From Pleurotus ostreatus/Saccharomyces cerevisiae fusant (Eukaryota; Opisthokonta): 27,107 bases of DNA. Each line of letters begins with the position of its first letter. The first letter of the stretch is position 1. Shown in pieces: positions 1 through 9,671 of the stretch. The notes under the pieces were generated by a model. That model made no database searches. It was not told where the DNA came from and was given only the letters and a program-made list of their open reading frames with translations. A program made the position numbers and the translations under genes. Location of the stretch: NCBI GenBank assembly GCA_024196135.1, contig JAMQCK010000347.1:1-27107 (forward strand), in the 5' to 3' direction.

Positions 1-240
1 TCCTAAAGCTTGTCCGGGGTCACACCGCTCCCGTGCCCTCGCGCTATGGCTGCCACAGCGCCGGGGGAGCCTTCCCTCGAATATCCCTCATACAACCGGT
101 CAGCTCGCTTCAAAAACCACACAGTGCAATACGGCACATTCATACGACTCTACTGGTATATTTCTCGAGAATTTAGACCAAGATTTGCGTGACTTATGCC
201 CTGCACAATCCCGAGCGACTCGCCTGCCATCAATTTCGTG

Positions 241-1258
241 TCAAAGCGGCCGTGGCAAACTTTTCTGCAAACGGCAATAAGCAGCTGTACTCACGTCAAC
301 CAGATCTTTGATGATCACGCGCCCGAATTGATATATATCCACCTTGAACGGGTTGTAGGGGACGTCCCAGGACAGTTCGGGAACCGTTTTGTCCTGACCG
401 TACACGCCCGTTACAAGGGAATTCTTGCTCGGCAGTTGGGAGCAAAGCCCGAAATCAATGAGGAAATACTTCATTGGCGCAACTTGCGAACGGTCGAAGT
501 ATCGGAGGCCGATCATGGAACCGTCAGGCGGGCGGCTCGTTGAGGCAAAATGGAAGCCGCCTGGGATAAGCCGCGTCGTATCCATCATCAGATTTAACGC
601 ACAGAAGTCCCTAAAGCGAGTTAGTCGTAATATGTGGTCCTCATTTGCTCGTGTGCTACTCACCTATGTGCAATCAAATGTTCGTGCAGGAATTGCATGC
701 ACTGTGAAGTCAACTATCAGGTCGCGACTCGTGCGAGCTGCGACATACGTACCTCCAAATATTGGCTCACGGTTTCCACCACCTCTGACACCCGCGAGTA
801 TGGCGGATTATCGAAGAGGCGTAACAAAGGCATTACAACGAGAACCTCGTCGTCGGTCGTGGGCAAGAGTAAGATATCGAGGACGGGGACGACATGGTTG
901 CGTTTGTCAGGACCATAGCCTCCAATCTGTTGAAGCACGGGAATCTCATCGGAGTAGGTCCAAGTGCGTCGTATAACGCATCTAGTGCCATCCGACCTAA
1001 CCGCGTCGACAACGGTGGGCCACTGAGAGCGTCAGAACCCATTCATTTAGTCCCTACTGAGACAATCACCTTATTCCAAATTTCGTCCTCGAAGTTCTGT
1101 GTCTGATACCATCTCCTGTTGTGTCCCAAGGAGCGGAGAGGGATATGATCAGGGTCGAAGCGAGAGCGCAGGGTGTACCCTCTACGGGCCAGAAAATGAT
1201 AAAGTGCCTGCCAGTCTTCCTCGTCGGGTAAGAGGGAAAGTTTTCCCTCGGCTTCCAT
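241..1258 (-). CDS. Protein-kinase-like protein, tandem copy B, C-terminally truncated
   Basis: Exons on the minus strand: 1258-1070, 1022-753, 701-664, then 610 down to about 295. The ATG at 1258 is the first ATG after a TATAAA at 1405-1400. The catalytic loop HRDFCALN is split by the third intron (D167, N172), and DFG sits in LIDFGLC (D218). The segment VYGQDKTVPELSW and NPFKVDIYQFG matches the agaricomycete kinase-like family. Intron positions and the lengths of exons 3 and 4 (38 and 316 nt) equal those of copy A. The Lys of the VAIK position is replaced by Arg (CVIRRT, R81). After KDLVD the homology stops. Reading through the intron donor gives 17 more residues and a TGA at 241. Splicing to an acceptor at 224 gives 9 residues and a stop at 194. 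The last C-lobe helices, which contain the ERPT segment in copy A, are missing. It may be a recent pseudogene. The family call is firm; the 3' end is uncertain. Confidence 0.72.
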
Positions 1259-1670
1259 GTTGCAAAGGCAGTTGATGAGATGTGAGCGTAACGTCTTGAC
1301 AGGCCAGCTGCCTGGCGTCTGTGCACGACGGCGGGAAGATCCAAGGGTCACGCCACGTTCTCACGATTCAGAGTGCAGCTTGATGCGATGCGCGTGGACT
1401 TTATAGCGGCTGCGAATAACATGCGCGCGCCACAATTACTTACGGTTGCAACTCCGGGACGCTTCATGCACCCACAGAGGTGTTGAGTCCATTCGATGCG
1501 AGTTCCTCGCGCTCACACGATCTGACCGAGTAGATCCGGGCCATCCTTGAGCAGACTTGGGGGTTTGACTCACCCTGACCAGCGGGACCGTTGCGGAGGG
1601 AGATGATGAGCGCTGCACGAACCCGTCCACGAGCGTTGCTTCTCTTCCATCCGACAAGATTTTTCGAAGA
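1259..1670. other. Intergenic gap between the two kinase copies
   Basis: This 412 bp gap holds the copy B promoter (TATAAA at 1400-1405) and the 3' flank of copy A. I see no further gene and no transposon sequence. Confidence 0.6.
1400..1405 (-). promoter_or_regulatory. TATA box of kinase copy B
   Basis: TATAAA on the minus strand, about 142 nt upstream of the ATG at 1258, with no ATG in between. It supports 1258 as the start codon. Confidence 0.45.
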
Positions 1671-2908
1671 TCAACATATACACATTACGTTCGAACAGCA
1701 TCGCACACGATCAACGACGCCCAGACGGTGCTCCCGGTCCCATTCAAGGCGCCGATTTAAGTCAGACTTGGGCAGCGAAGCCACCGAATCCTCGAAGACC
1801 TGCAGAGCCTCATCGATGGTCGGCCTCTCGTCGGGTGACGCACGAGTCATCATATCCCCGAGTGGGCGTAGAAAATCAAGGCCGTCGTAATAAGCCTGTT
1901 GAATGGGCGTCAGTATCAGCAAACTTGGCGGCGGCAAACACCTCGACGCACCGCGATCAGGTCTTTGAGGATTACGTTCCCGAACTGGTAGATGTCCACC
2001 TTGAATGGGTCGTAAGGTATATCCCAAGAAAGCTCGGGTACGGTCTTGTCCTGCCCGTACACTCCCGTCACACGGGAGTGCCTGTTGGGAAGTCGTGTGC
2101 AAAGGCCGAAGTCGGCAACGTAGTACTTTATCGGCGACACTTGCGAGCGGTCGCGATACTTCAGGCCAAAGGTGGCAGCATCTGGCGGACGCCGCGTTTC
2201 ACTGAAGTGGAATCCTCCTGGAATAAGCCGCGAGGCGTCCATCATGAGGTTGTAGGTGCAGAAGTCTCTGTGAATCGAATAATCATCAAGAGGTGGAGGC
2301 AGGAATTTTGTTCACTTACCTATGTGCAACGAGATTCTCGTGTAGGAACTGTAAGCACTGCAGGGCGTCAGTACATGTATCGCGTCGTATGCTGTATGCC
2401 GCACCTGCATAAACTGCCTGACCGCATCTATGACCTCGGACGCTCTGGAGAACGGCGGGTCGTAGAATAAACGGAGCAGCGGCATGACGATCAGAGCTGT
2501 GTCGTCGTCGGAAGGCAGAGGGACAATGTCTAGAATGGGCACGACACGATTTCGTTCGTCTTTACACCTGCGAGTATGTTGCAGCACAGGTATCTCATCC
2601 GACCACGTTTTAGTGCGCCTGAGGACGCACAGCGTGCCGTCTGCTCTGACTGCGTCGACGAGGGAAGGACGCTGAATGTGGCGTGAGCCACAAACACCAT
2701 TACTGCAGACCGGGCGACTTACCACAGTAGGGATTTCATCCTCATAGCCCTCAACCTGATAGCATCTTCTATGAACTCCCAGAAAGCGCAAGGAGACATG
2801 GGTGGGGTCGTATCGAGAACGCAACCTATATCCTCGATTGGCAAGAAAACTGTAATGTTCGAACCAGAATTCCTCTCCGGGTGCAAGTCGCACTCTGGCT
2901 TGATCCAT
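1671..2908 (-). CDS. Protein-kinase-like protein, tandem copy A
   Basis: Five exons on the minus strand (2908-2723, 2671-2405, 2357-2320, 2267-1952, 1895-1671) give 343 residues. It belongs to the large agaricomycete family of kinase-fold proteins, as recalled from its typical blocks: an N-terminal EEFWFEHYSFLANRGYRLR region, a VMPLLRLF hinge, then catalytic and metal motifs. The catalytic loop is HRDFCTYN (D165, N170), split by intron 3. DFG is at 216-218 in VADFGLC. The segment DIPYDPFKVDIYQFGN and the final RASPDERPTIDEAL segment (C-lobe) are also present. The usual ATP-anchoring Lys appears as Arg (LCVLRRT, R80), and no clear glycine-rich loop is visible, so ATP binding may be altered. 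Substrate and role are unknown. The start at 2908 aligns with copy B. An extra 5' exon from an ATG at about 3023 could be spliced in frame, so the N-terminus is not certain. Confidence 0.82.
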
Positions 2909-3393
2909 GTCAGAGGGTTTTTGTCGCTACAGCGGATGGGTGGGGGCAGGGAAAGGAGGTTCAGATGCCTCGAACCTTTAGGAACGGGAACAAACAGAAG
3001 AGAAGCGGCCACGTGTTCTTCATCTCCGAGCGGAGCCTATCATTAACCCCATTCGTCAAGCCAGATGCCTTCACGTCACCATCATGCTCCTCAAGTTTGT
3101 GTACACGATCTATCCCCATTCCAACCCCGGGCCTATCTGCATCTGCATCGCCCCGTTCGACGAGTCATCGCCGCCTGAGTCACGGTGTCGAATGAAGGCA
3201 GGCGCTTCCTGCGCTGCTCGAGGCTTCCATTCGAGGGGCCTCACGTTCTTCTCGCGTCCCCCTCAACACTGCTCTCGCAGCTTTCATACTAGCGGCCGTG
3301 ATTCGTATATTTGGCGGCGTCTAAGTTGTCCTTCCGCGCCTTTATAAGTCGTACCCGAGCTGCGTCAACCCCAGAGCCGCATCACCGCTTGAC
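2909..3393. other. Divergent intergenic promoter region
   Basis: This 485 bp region separates kinase copy A (minus) from the disordered-protein gene (plus). It holds a CACGTG E-box at 3010-3015 on the copy A side and a TATA element at 3341-3348 on the other side. No coding signal is evident apart from a possible alternative 5' exon of copy A. Confidence 0.55.
3341..3348 (+). promoter_or_regulatory. TATA box of the 14-exon gene
   Basis: TTTATAAG lies 46 nt upstream of the ATG at 3394. There is no ATG between it and the chosen start. Confidence 0.5.
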
Positions 3394-5368
3394 ATGTCTT
3401 CTAGCCGTCGTTCCCCGTCCTTGGTCGAGAGATTCACCCGTCCTGCGAACAGTCTCGCCGATGCTAGTGCAGAGGCGGCGCAGTTCTTGCAGGATATTGA
3501 ACATGAAGAGGACGCAGATCTCAGGAAATGGTACCGTGAAGAAGGCATAAGGTAAGCATCCTTGCAAGTTACGGCTCCTACGCTAATTTCCTCTGTACTC
3601 AGGCATCAGCGCGACCTTCAGTCCTTGACGTCTGGGCCAGGCGGAAAGCGGGAGGTCGTCCAGAACACGTTCAAACGCGGCCAAATTGACCAGAGAGTGA
3701 AAGAGTTCGACAACATGAAGGACCAGTATCGGGTACGCGACTGCTTTGGGGCCCTACTCTGATGTCACTAAGCGCCTCGACATATAGAGTCTCTCGCAAG
3801 AGCAAAAGGAGCAGCGGGAAAGGCAAGAAAGACACGCAGAGCTTCTTCGAGGCTCCCAACGTCGCATCCCAAGCACTGGTACCGCAGCGGCGGCCCCAGC
3901 CCAAGCACCGAAAGCACCTAGAACGCCCACTGCACCGAGGTATTTAACTCCCCTTATTCATGCGCATAACTGATCTCCATATGTATCCTAGTGCGCCTTT
4001 CAAGTTCGAGGAAGCGCCGCTCTCGCCGGGGCCCAAAGGCTCGACGAGCCGTTTTGTTCCGGCGGGAAGCCTCCCAACCAAGTACGAGAGCAACTTTTAT
4101 CTCCGCTCCACTGACCTTTACGCTGTACATAGCCCTCCCCCTTCTGGCACTGGGTCGACAGTTCGTCAGGGTGCGACGGCCATGGGGCACCGGCATACTG
4201 ATACTGTTGCTTTCGGAGCTGGACACGCCGACGCCGCCGCTGCACCGCGCCAAAGCCAGACCCACGGCCACCGTCGTGGCCATAGCTCTGACGCCGGCAG
4301 TTTGATCAGCAAGTCTTCTTCGTATGGATCGACGTACGTCTATCCTGAACTATCAGCTTCGTTTTTCGCTTACTGAATATCCCCTAGTCCCTCCAGGTAC
4401 GTCGTTATCTGCATCGGCGACGTTGCCATGGGCTCTTAATCGCTTTTCGAACTAGTCACTCTCATCAGGCGCGACCGGAAAGGACGTCGAGCGGGTGCGT
4501 GGTCTGGCGTCGACCGCTTCGGAACATGGTCTGATTTTCCAACAGAGCCTTTGGTGTCCCTGCGATCGAGTATACTAGGTGCGCCTGCTTTGTAGTCTAT
4601 GCATCAAGACTGATCCTTTCTAGGACGAGCGACTCGTCGCAATCGGATCGGTGGGCACCCCGATCATTGCTTTCTTGATGAATTTAACGATCTTGTACAG
4701 CTCGAAGTATTCCAGCTCAACGCACTCCCATCCTCACCACCATGCAGGTGGACACAGTTCGTCGACCTTGTGAATTTCCAAGTGCAGTCCATACCTTTGC
4801 CTCACGCTTATATTCTGCCTCAGCAATGTTGCCGACCCGGCCTTTGGATCGACGCCTGCTTTGCCCGCTCCAGCCGATGCGTTCGTTAGGCGGTCGTGCG
4901 TACTCCGACAGTCGCTTTTGAAATGGCCTCTGATTTGCATTCCAGGAACGCCTCTACCACAAACTTGCCGTCTGCGCCGTGGCATTACGCGTCTGCCCCC
5001 TCTTTCGCCCCGTGAGTCCTCTGATTATTGGTGTCATGGAAACTGTAATTCTGACATACAGCGGCAGCGGTTCTACCTTCGGAGGTCAAGCGCCGAGGTT
5101 AGAATCTTCTGTGACATTCGAAAAAAATTCTAACTGACCTTATGAGTAGGCAGACGCTTGCGCCGCCAGGCCAGACTCCCGCAGGCAGTCCTTACGCCGC
5201 TCCCGGCTACCCCGGTCATCCCGCGCCTGCTCAGGCGCCTTACTCGGCGTGCGTCGTCTGTTCTCTTGCTCCTGAATTTAGCTTAAGTTCTACCTCAGGC
5301 CGGCACAGCCCTCTCGTCATTCCTTGTCCCACAAGCACTCCAGCAAGCACGGCGGCAGCCGGCGTTGA
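3394..5368 (+). CDS. Intrinsically disordered Ser/Pro/His-rich protein, 14 exons
   Basis: Exons: 3394-3551, 3603-3732, 3788-3939, 3992-4333, 4388-4396, 4456-4494, 4546-4578, 4624-4650, 4701-4769, 4824-4880, 4946-5011, 5062-5097, 5150-5248, 5299-5368. They sum to 1,287 nt, or 428 residues plus stop. I recognise no known domain. Residues 1 to about 120 are charged and probably helical or coiled coil (WYREEGIRHQRDLQSL; SQEQKEQRERQERHAELL). From about 125 to the end the chain is Ala/Pro, then Ser/His/Gly/Pro-rich with short aromatic patches, ending in a basic HKHSSKHGGSRR tail. Introns are 45-65 bp. All are phase 2 except intron 2 (phase 0). Exon 5 is only 9 nt. Every splice pair keeps frame and gives similar low-complexity sequence, which supports the model. 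Single small exons could be skipped without frameshift. Function is unknown; a scaffold or condensate-type role is only a guess. Confidence 0.7.
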
Positions 5369-6043
5369 ACGGCCACTTTTGTCGCGCATCGCGCTGCACC
5401 TTTTGTGCGAGCCGCTTACTGCCCCGAGGTCATGCACCGCATGATCACACAACGCGTTTGACTGCCCACTTGCGCTGCAGCTAGCCTGCAGCGAATTTCT
5501 CGAGCCTCTTTTCCTCGGCCTTTTGCGTGATTATTTCCTCGCCATTCGTCCCTCTTCCTGAGATCATCTCTCCTTATCTATTCTCTTTTGTTTTCCCCGT
5601 TCGTGTTTTCCTTTCCGATTGTCCCCACCTATGCCTTCCCTTTCTATTTATCCTATGCGCGGCCCTCTCTTCGCCGCATCTTTTCTTCACGACCCGTACG
5701 ACCTTGACGCACTAGCTACGCCTCTAACGACCTTACGAACCCCCACTCCTGATCGCTTTCCCGTCGGACTACTTGTTATAGTATATTGCCGTCGCACTGT
5801 TGGTCCTGGTAGCCTGTTGTTCAGCTGTTGTACACATAGCGCCCATTACATATGTATATCTCGCTTGTATCTGCACGTACTACTGCCAATCGTGATCATC
5901 CTTGCGTCGCCATCATCTGCTCGACTTCAGCCGCCTTCGCGCTCGCCGATGACTCGCCACCGAGGCGTTCCTTTACTCGCTATCTTCCGAGGCCCCGCCA
6001 CAAAGTACTTCATCTCGCCGTCGGTATCGACTCTCCACAAGGA
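5369..6043. other. Convergent intergenic region
   Basis: This 675 bp region lies between the stop of the disordered-protein gene and the stop of the F-box gene. It is pyrimidine-rich from about 5500 to 5760, with a TATGTATA at 5851-5858 that resembles a fungal 3'-end efficiency element. No splice-consistent coding sequence was found; the reading frames here look like chance. Confidence 0.5.
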
Positions 6044-8134
6044 CTATCGTTGCAAGAAGGTTAGACTCGTAGCGCTAATCGCAGCTGTCCATTCGCGCAC
6101 CTCCCAGAAGATATCGTTGACCGAGATCCAGCGCAAGCGCCCGCGCCGCCCCTCGTAGAGGATCGCTTCTGGCATGACTAGCGACGTCTTCAGGAACTCA
6201 GTCGATCCTCTCGAGGGCCCGAGATACTTGGCGCATAAGAACTCGGGTGTTCGGGTGTACTCGATGTTGTATAGAGGGAGAATGACCGAGTTCTTGAGGA
6301 GGAATGCGGCGGTATGGAGGTAGGGGAGGCTGGCTACGTGGGTCCGGACGACGTCCTGGAACAAGCATGGTCAGCAACGAGCGATGAAGCGGGAATGCTG
6401 ATGCAGAGGAATCGGTAGCTTGGGGCGAATGTGGGTTGTTTCCGGTAAAGAGGAATATACTTACGAGGCTGTCCTTGCTCAAGCATAGTCGTAATTCCTC
6501 TAGACGCGTGCAGGTCTTGCATATCTGCTCGACCATTTGCTTGCTTACGTGCGTCGCCGTGCCGAGATCCAGGACCCGCAGTGAGTGAGCGTGCTTTGCG
6601 GAGACGTGCGATGCCAGCCTATCGACGCGCTCAGTAAACCCGCGATATTGATGAGGAAAGGATATCTCACCCATCCACCGAGTGATTGTCGCACGCAGCC
6701 ACTACATATCGACGGTCGTCAGACTGACAGAGGCAATGATATCGGAAGTCAAACTTTGGCCTTACGGAGCGGTTCGTCGTGTTCTTGGCCACAAATCAGA
6801 CGCAGGACCTCCAGCTTCGAAGTTCCGCGAATTGCCTTGCGCACCCAGGTGGCAAAGCGGCGGGCAGCGTCAGCAGATTCGAAACGAGGGTGGTCGACGG
6901 CGAATTTGCGTAGGTTAGCGAGTCGAGGGAAGTGCGCAGGGGAGTTGAGTTGCTGAACACGCTCGAGCTCAGTTACGTGCTCTTCTTGGGCAAGGGAAGC
7001 ACAAGCTTACAAGGTAGTATGCGAGGTGCACGTCAGCCAGATCAGGAAACTTGGCCAGGGCATCGAAGATAGCCGCGTCCGTCAAGGAGTAAGATAAGCC
7101 GAGGCTGAGCGCAATGACGTCTCGTAGACGGGTTGTAAGGCTAGTCAATACGCCTGGCGTAATGGAGCCACAGTCGCCCTGAATAACAGACGATGAGCGA
7201 GCAATCCGACCCAAAGATGCGACTGGAGATGCATAGATAAAGTTTGGCTCACCAATAAATGCAGCTCGCGCAGAGTTCCTGACAATTTGGACAACCACGC
7301 CGGGAGCGCATCTAGAACTGCGCGCGACGGCGCGTGTATGGTGAGTGCTTCGAGACGGTGAAGCGCAGATGCGTCTTGGGTGACTTGAGCTTCAGGAGCG
7401 GGTTCAGCAGGCACAGACTCCGCCTTGGAATGGTCTGTCCCCACCACTCCCTCCTCTTCTTCCTCGCCCCCCTCCATCAGGATAGCCATTGCATACCTTT
7501 GTGGCATAGGCAGGGGCGCGGGATATGTGCTGCTCGTCGACGCCTCTGGTACCGCCAACTCCACTACTGAGTGGCTCAGACGATTGATCTCCAGGCGCTT
7601 AAGGTATAGCAGTTTTGGTAAGAGCGGTATAGCGTCCCAAAAGACATCCTCGCGGGCGACGATCGGGATCAGAGCAACATGCTGTAAATTCCTGAAGGCG
7701 GCGATACACTCCCCGAGCTGCTTGCGAATGCCATGTGCCTTTTTTGGAAGGAACCCTGTTATCTTTCGTGTGATTACAGAACAAGAATTCGCAGAAACAA
7801 AGCTTGCTTACGTCCGATTTCGAGGGAATGTACAAGGTCAGCATAGCGAGGCGTCATGGCGCTGAGGATCTGCGCCGGTGGCTACCAAGATGTCTCAGCA
7901 TCACAGTTACATTTCTGAGCTGGTCATATTCACAAGTATCCTCCCCCAAGGCGATGGCCGCAGATCCATGACTCGCGGTGCATGAACAACGCGAGCATAG
8001 AGCAAGCGTGAGGCTGCTTGATGGAAAGTAGAATTCACGAGAACACAGCTGGCCAGCGCCGGAAAGTCTGTCTCCAAGAAGGAAAGCGCGAGGAGAAGCA
8101 AGTCAAAACATTCCGTGAAGGCCCTCGCAGACAT
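6044..8134 (-). CDS. F-box / leucine-rich-repeat-like protein
   Basis: Eight exons on the minus strand: 8134-7934, 7869-7812, 7755-7253, 7178-7011, 6952-6766, 6701-6671, 6618-6465, 6355-6044. They give 537 residues in one continuous frame. The N-terminus (DLLLLALSFLETDFPALASC, then VNSTFHQAASRLLYARVV) looks like the degenerate F-box found in many basidiomycete proteins. The rest has leucine-spaced segments typical of RNI/LRR-like arrays (FRNLQHVALIPIV, LHRLEALTIHAP, HSLRVLDLGTA, CTRLEELRLCL). An acidic loop (EGGEEEEEG) lies near residue 190. F-box proteins usually act as substrate adaptors of SCF ubiquitin ligases; here that is inferred from the fold only. The start is the first ATG downstream of the 159 bp divergent promoter shared with RPP1. 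The acceptor of intron 4 has two in-frame options (6968 or 6953); I chose the one with better branch-point spacing. Confidence 0.75.
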
Positions 8135-8293
8135 CGTGGTCAAAAGTCAACCGTGATGGCGAACGGCAAGTCACATCGCACCGTCGTTCGGTTGTTGCCG
8201 CTAATTCTCCCACGCCTGCGAGGCTGATCGACGGCGGGCGCTTAACGCGAGTTCATCCTGTTCAGTACTCCCACTGATGCGAACGGCCTGAAC
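8135..8293. promoter_or_regulatory. Shared divergent promoter of the F-box gene and RPP1
   Basis: Only 159 bp separate the two start codons, which point away from each other. Promoter elements and 5' UTRs of both genes must fit here or overlap. No clear TATA box is visible on either strand. Confidence 0.6.
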
Positions 8294-9609
8294 ATGTACC
8301 TCGACTTGAATGTTCCTCTACCCGCTCCAGCATCCTCTGTCACGAAGAAGGGGAAGGGCAAGCAAGGCCCTGTCACCTTCAGCGGACCAGAAATCAACGC
8401 GATCGAGGCGCGCATCGAGCTGCTTGTGCACTGTCAGACCTTGTTCCTCTCGCTGCCGGATCTGTGCTGACTCGCAGTCGAAGTAGGATATACTGCGCTT
8501 GCCTTCACGCAGACAGTGCACAAGAAGATTGACCCCAAAGTTAACGCGAACATGCTCGATGTTCTCATCCCCCTGCTACGGCCGCGGCCCGGGATCCTCT
8601 ATCTGAAGAGGCTGAACATTATCTTGGACTCGGATAGTGAGAAGGGCTTTGGATTGGTGCGTACTACTCTCCCTCGAGCCGCGCGTTCCCCTGACTTTGC
8701 CGACCAGACCAGCAACAACCAATCCTTCCTCAATACCTACGACATCCTCGGCCTCGTCCCCACCACCCTCTCCACCTTCAATCTCGCCTGCCTTACACAC
8801 AGTCAGCCCTCTCCCCTCACCGCGCACATCATCACCGTACCCTCGACCCTCCCCCGTGTGCCATTCTACATGAAGCATACACCCGTGCGCACGGCACTCA
8901 AGAATGGTGCCGTGTTCGAGCTTACTTACGTCGGTGCTCTCGGCGGGCGGAACGACGAGACGATGGTAGACGCGGGCGCTGCAGAGGATGGGTCAAACGC
9001 GAAGAAGAATTGGTGGTCCGCTGCGCGCGAGCTTGCGCGGGTGACGAAGGGGAAGGGAATCTTGGTCTCAAGCGGCGCAGCCAGCGATGCAGATATTCGT
9101 GCGCCACGAGACGTAGCGAATCTGTGAGTTTTCCTTTGATGCTGTTACGAGCATATAGCTGATCTTTCGCGCGGCAGATTCAACATCGTCGGTCTCCCAC
9201 AAAACATCGCCCATGATACGTCGACATTGATACCCAAATCCTTGCTCATACGAGCACGTAAGTCGCTTCTTTAGATCTTGTGGCTTTGCCTATGCTGATT
9301 TGCGTATTCTCAGAAACCCGGAAAACCTACCGCGCCGTGCTATCCGAACCGAAGGTGGTCATTCCGAACCAGACAGCACCGCCGAATTCGACCGCAAACG
9401 CTGAAGAGCCAACGCCTGCGGTACAGCAGGAAACACCCTCAGAAGCCCCTTCTGTACCGTCAGCAGACATAGCAACTCCCGCGACACCAGCCCCGCGCGG
9501 GAAGCGCCCTCGCGAGGATGGCGAGGACGGCGCTGCGCCTCAGCCCACCTCATTGGACGAAAAGCGGAAGAAGAAGCGGAGGAAGCAGAAGCCGCAGACG
9601 CCTCAGTAG
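8294..9609 (+). CDS. RPP1: RNase P/MRP protein subunit Rpp1 (Rpp30 family)
   Basis: Exons 8294-8432, 8478-8656, 8708-9123, 9178-9257 and 9314-9609 give 369 residues. The family hallmarks appear in order: the N-terminal MYLDLNVPLP strand, VGYTALAFTQTVH, RLNIILDSDSEKGFGL, NTYDILGLVPTT (the family's YD-I-hydrophobic-hydrophobic-P block), AVFELTYVGALGG, then GILVSSGAASDADIRAPRDV leading into NLFNIVGLPQ. Together these describe the PHP/TIM-barrel-like Rpp30 fold. In fungi this subunit is shared by nuclear RNase P, which matures tRNA 5' ends, and RNase MRP, which processes rRNA. The C-terminus is an added tail with acidic/Ala/Pro sequence followed by basic clusters (KRPRED; KRKKKRRKQK) that probably serve nuclear or nucleolar localisation or RNA binding. 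Intron 2 is 51 nt (divisible by 3) and open, so an unspliced reading also stays in frame, but splicing restores the conserved block. The start matches the family's usual first residues. Confidence 0.93.
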
Positions 9610-9671
9610 CGGTCGCACGACCGCTGTCTGTATATGTATCTTGTACGCGCCATGTATGTGCGCCGCCATTG
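9610..9671. other. 62 bp convergent gap between stop codons
   Basis: The 3' UTRs of RPP1 and the methyltransferase gene must overlap on opposite strands. TATATGTAT at about 9632 resembles a 3'-end signal for RPP1. Confidence 0.55.

Noticed and set aside
2909..3025. Extra 5' exon for kinase copy A starting MKNTWPLLFCLF
   Set aside because: It can be spliced in frame, but copy B starts at the position equivalent to 2908 and the family does not normally carry a signal-like N-terminus.
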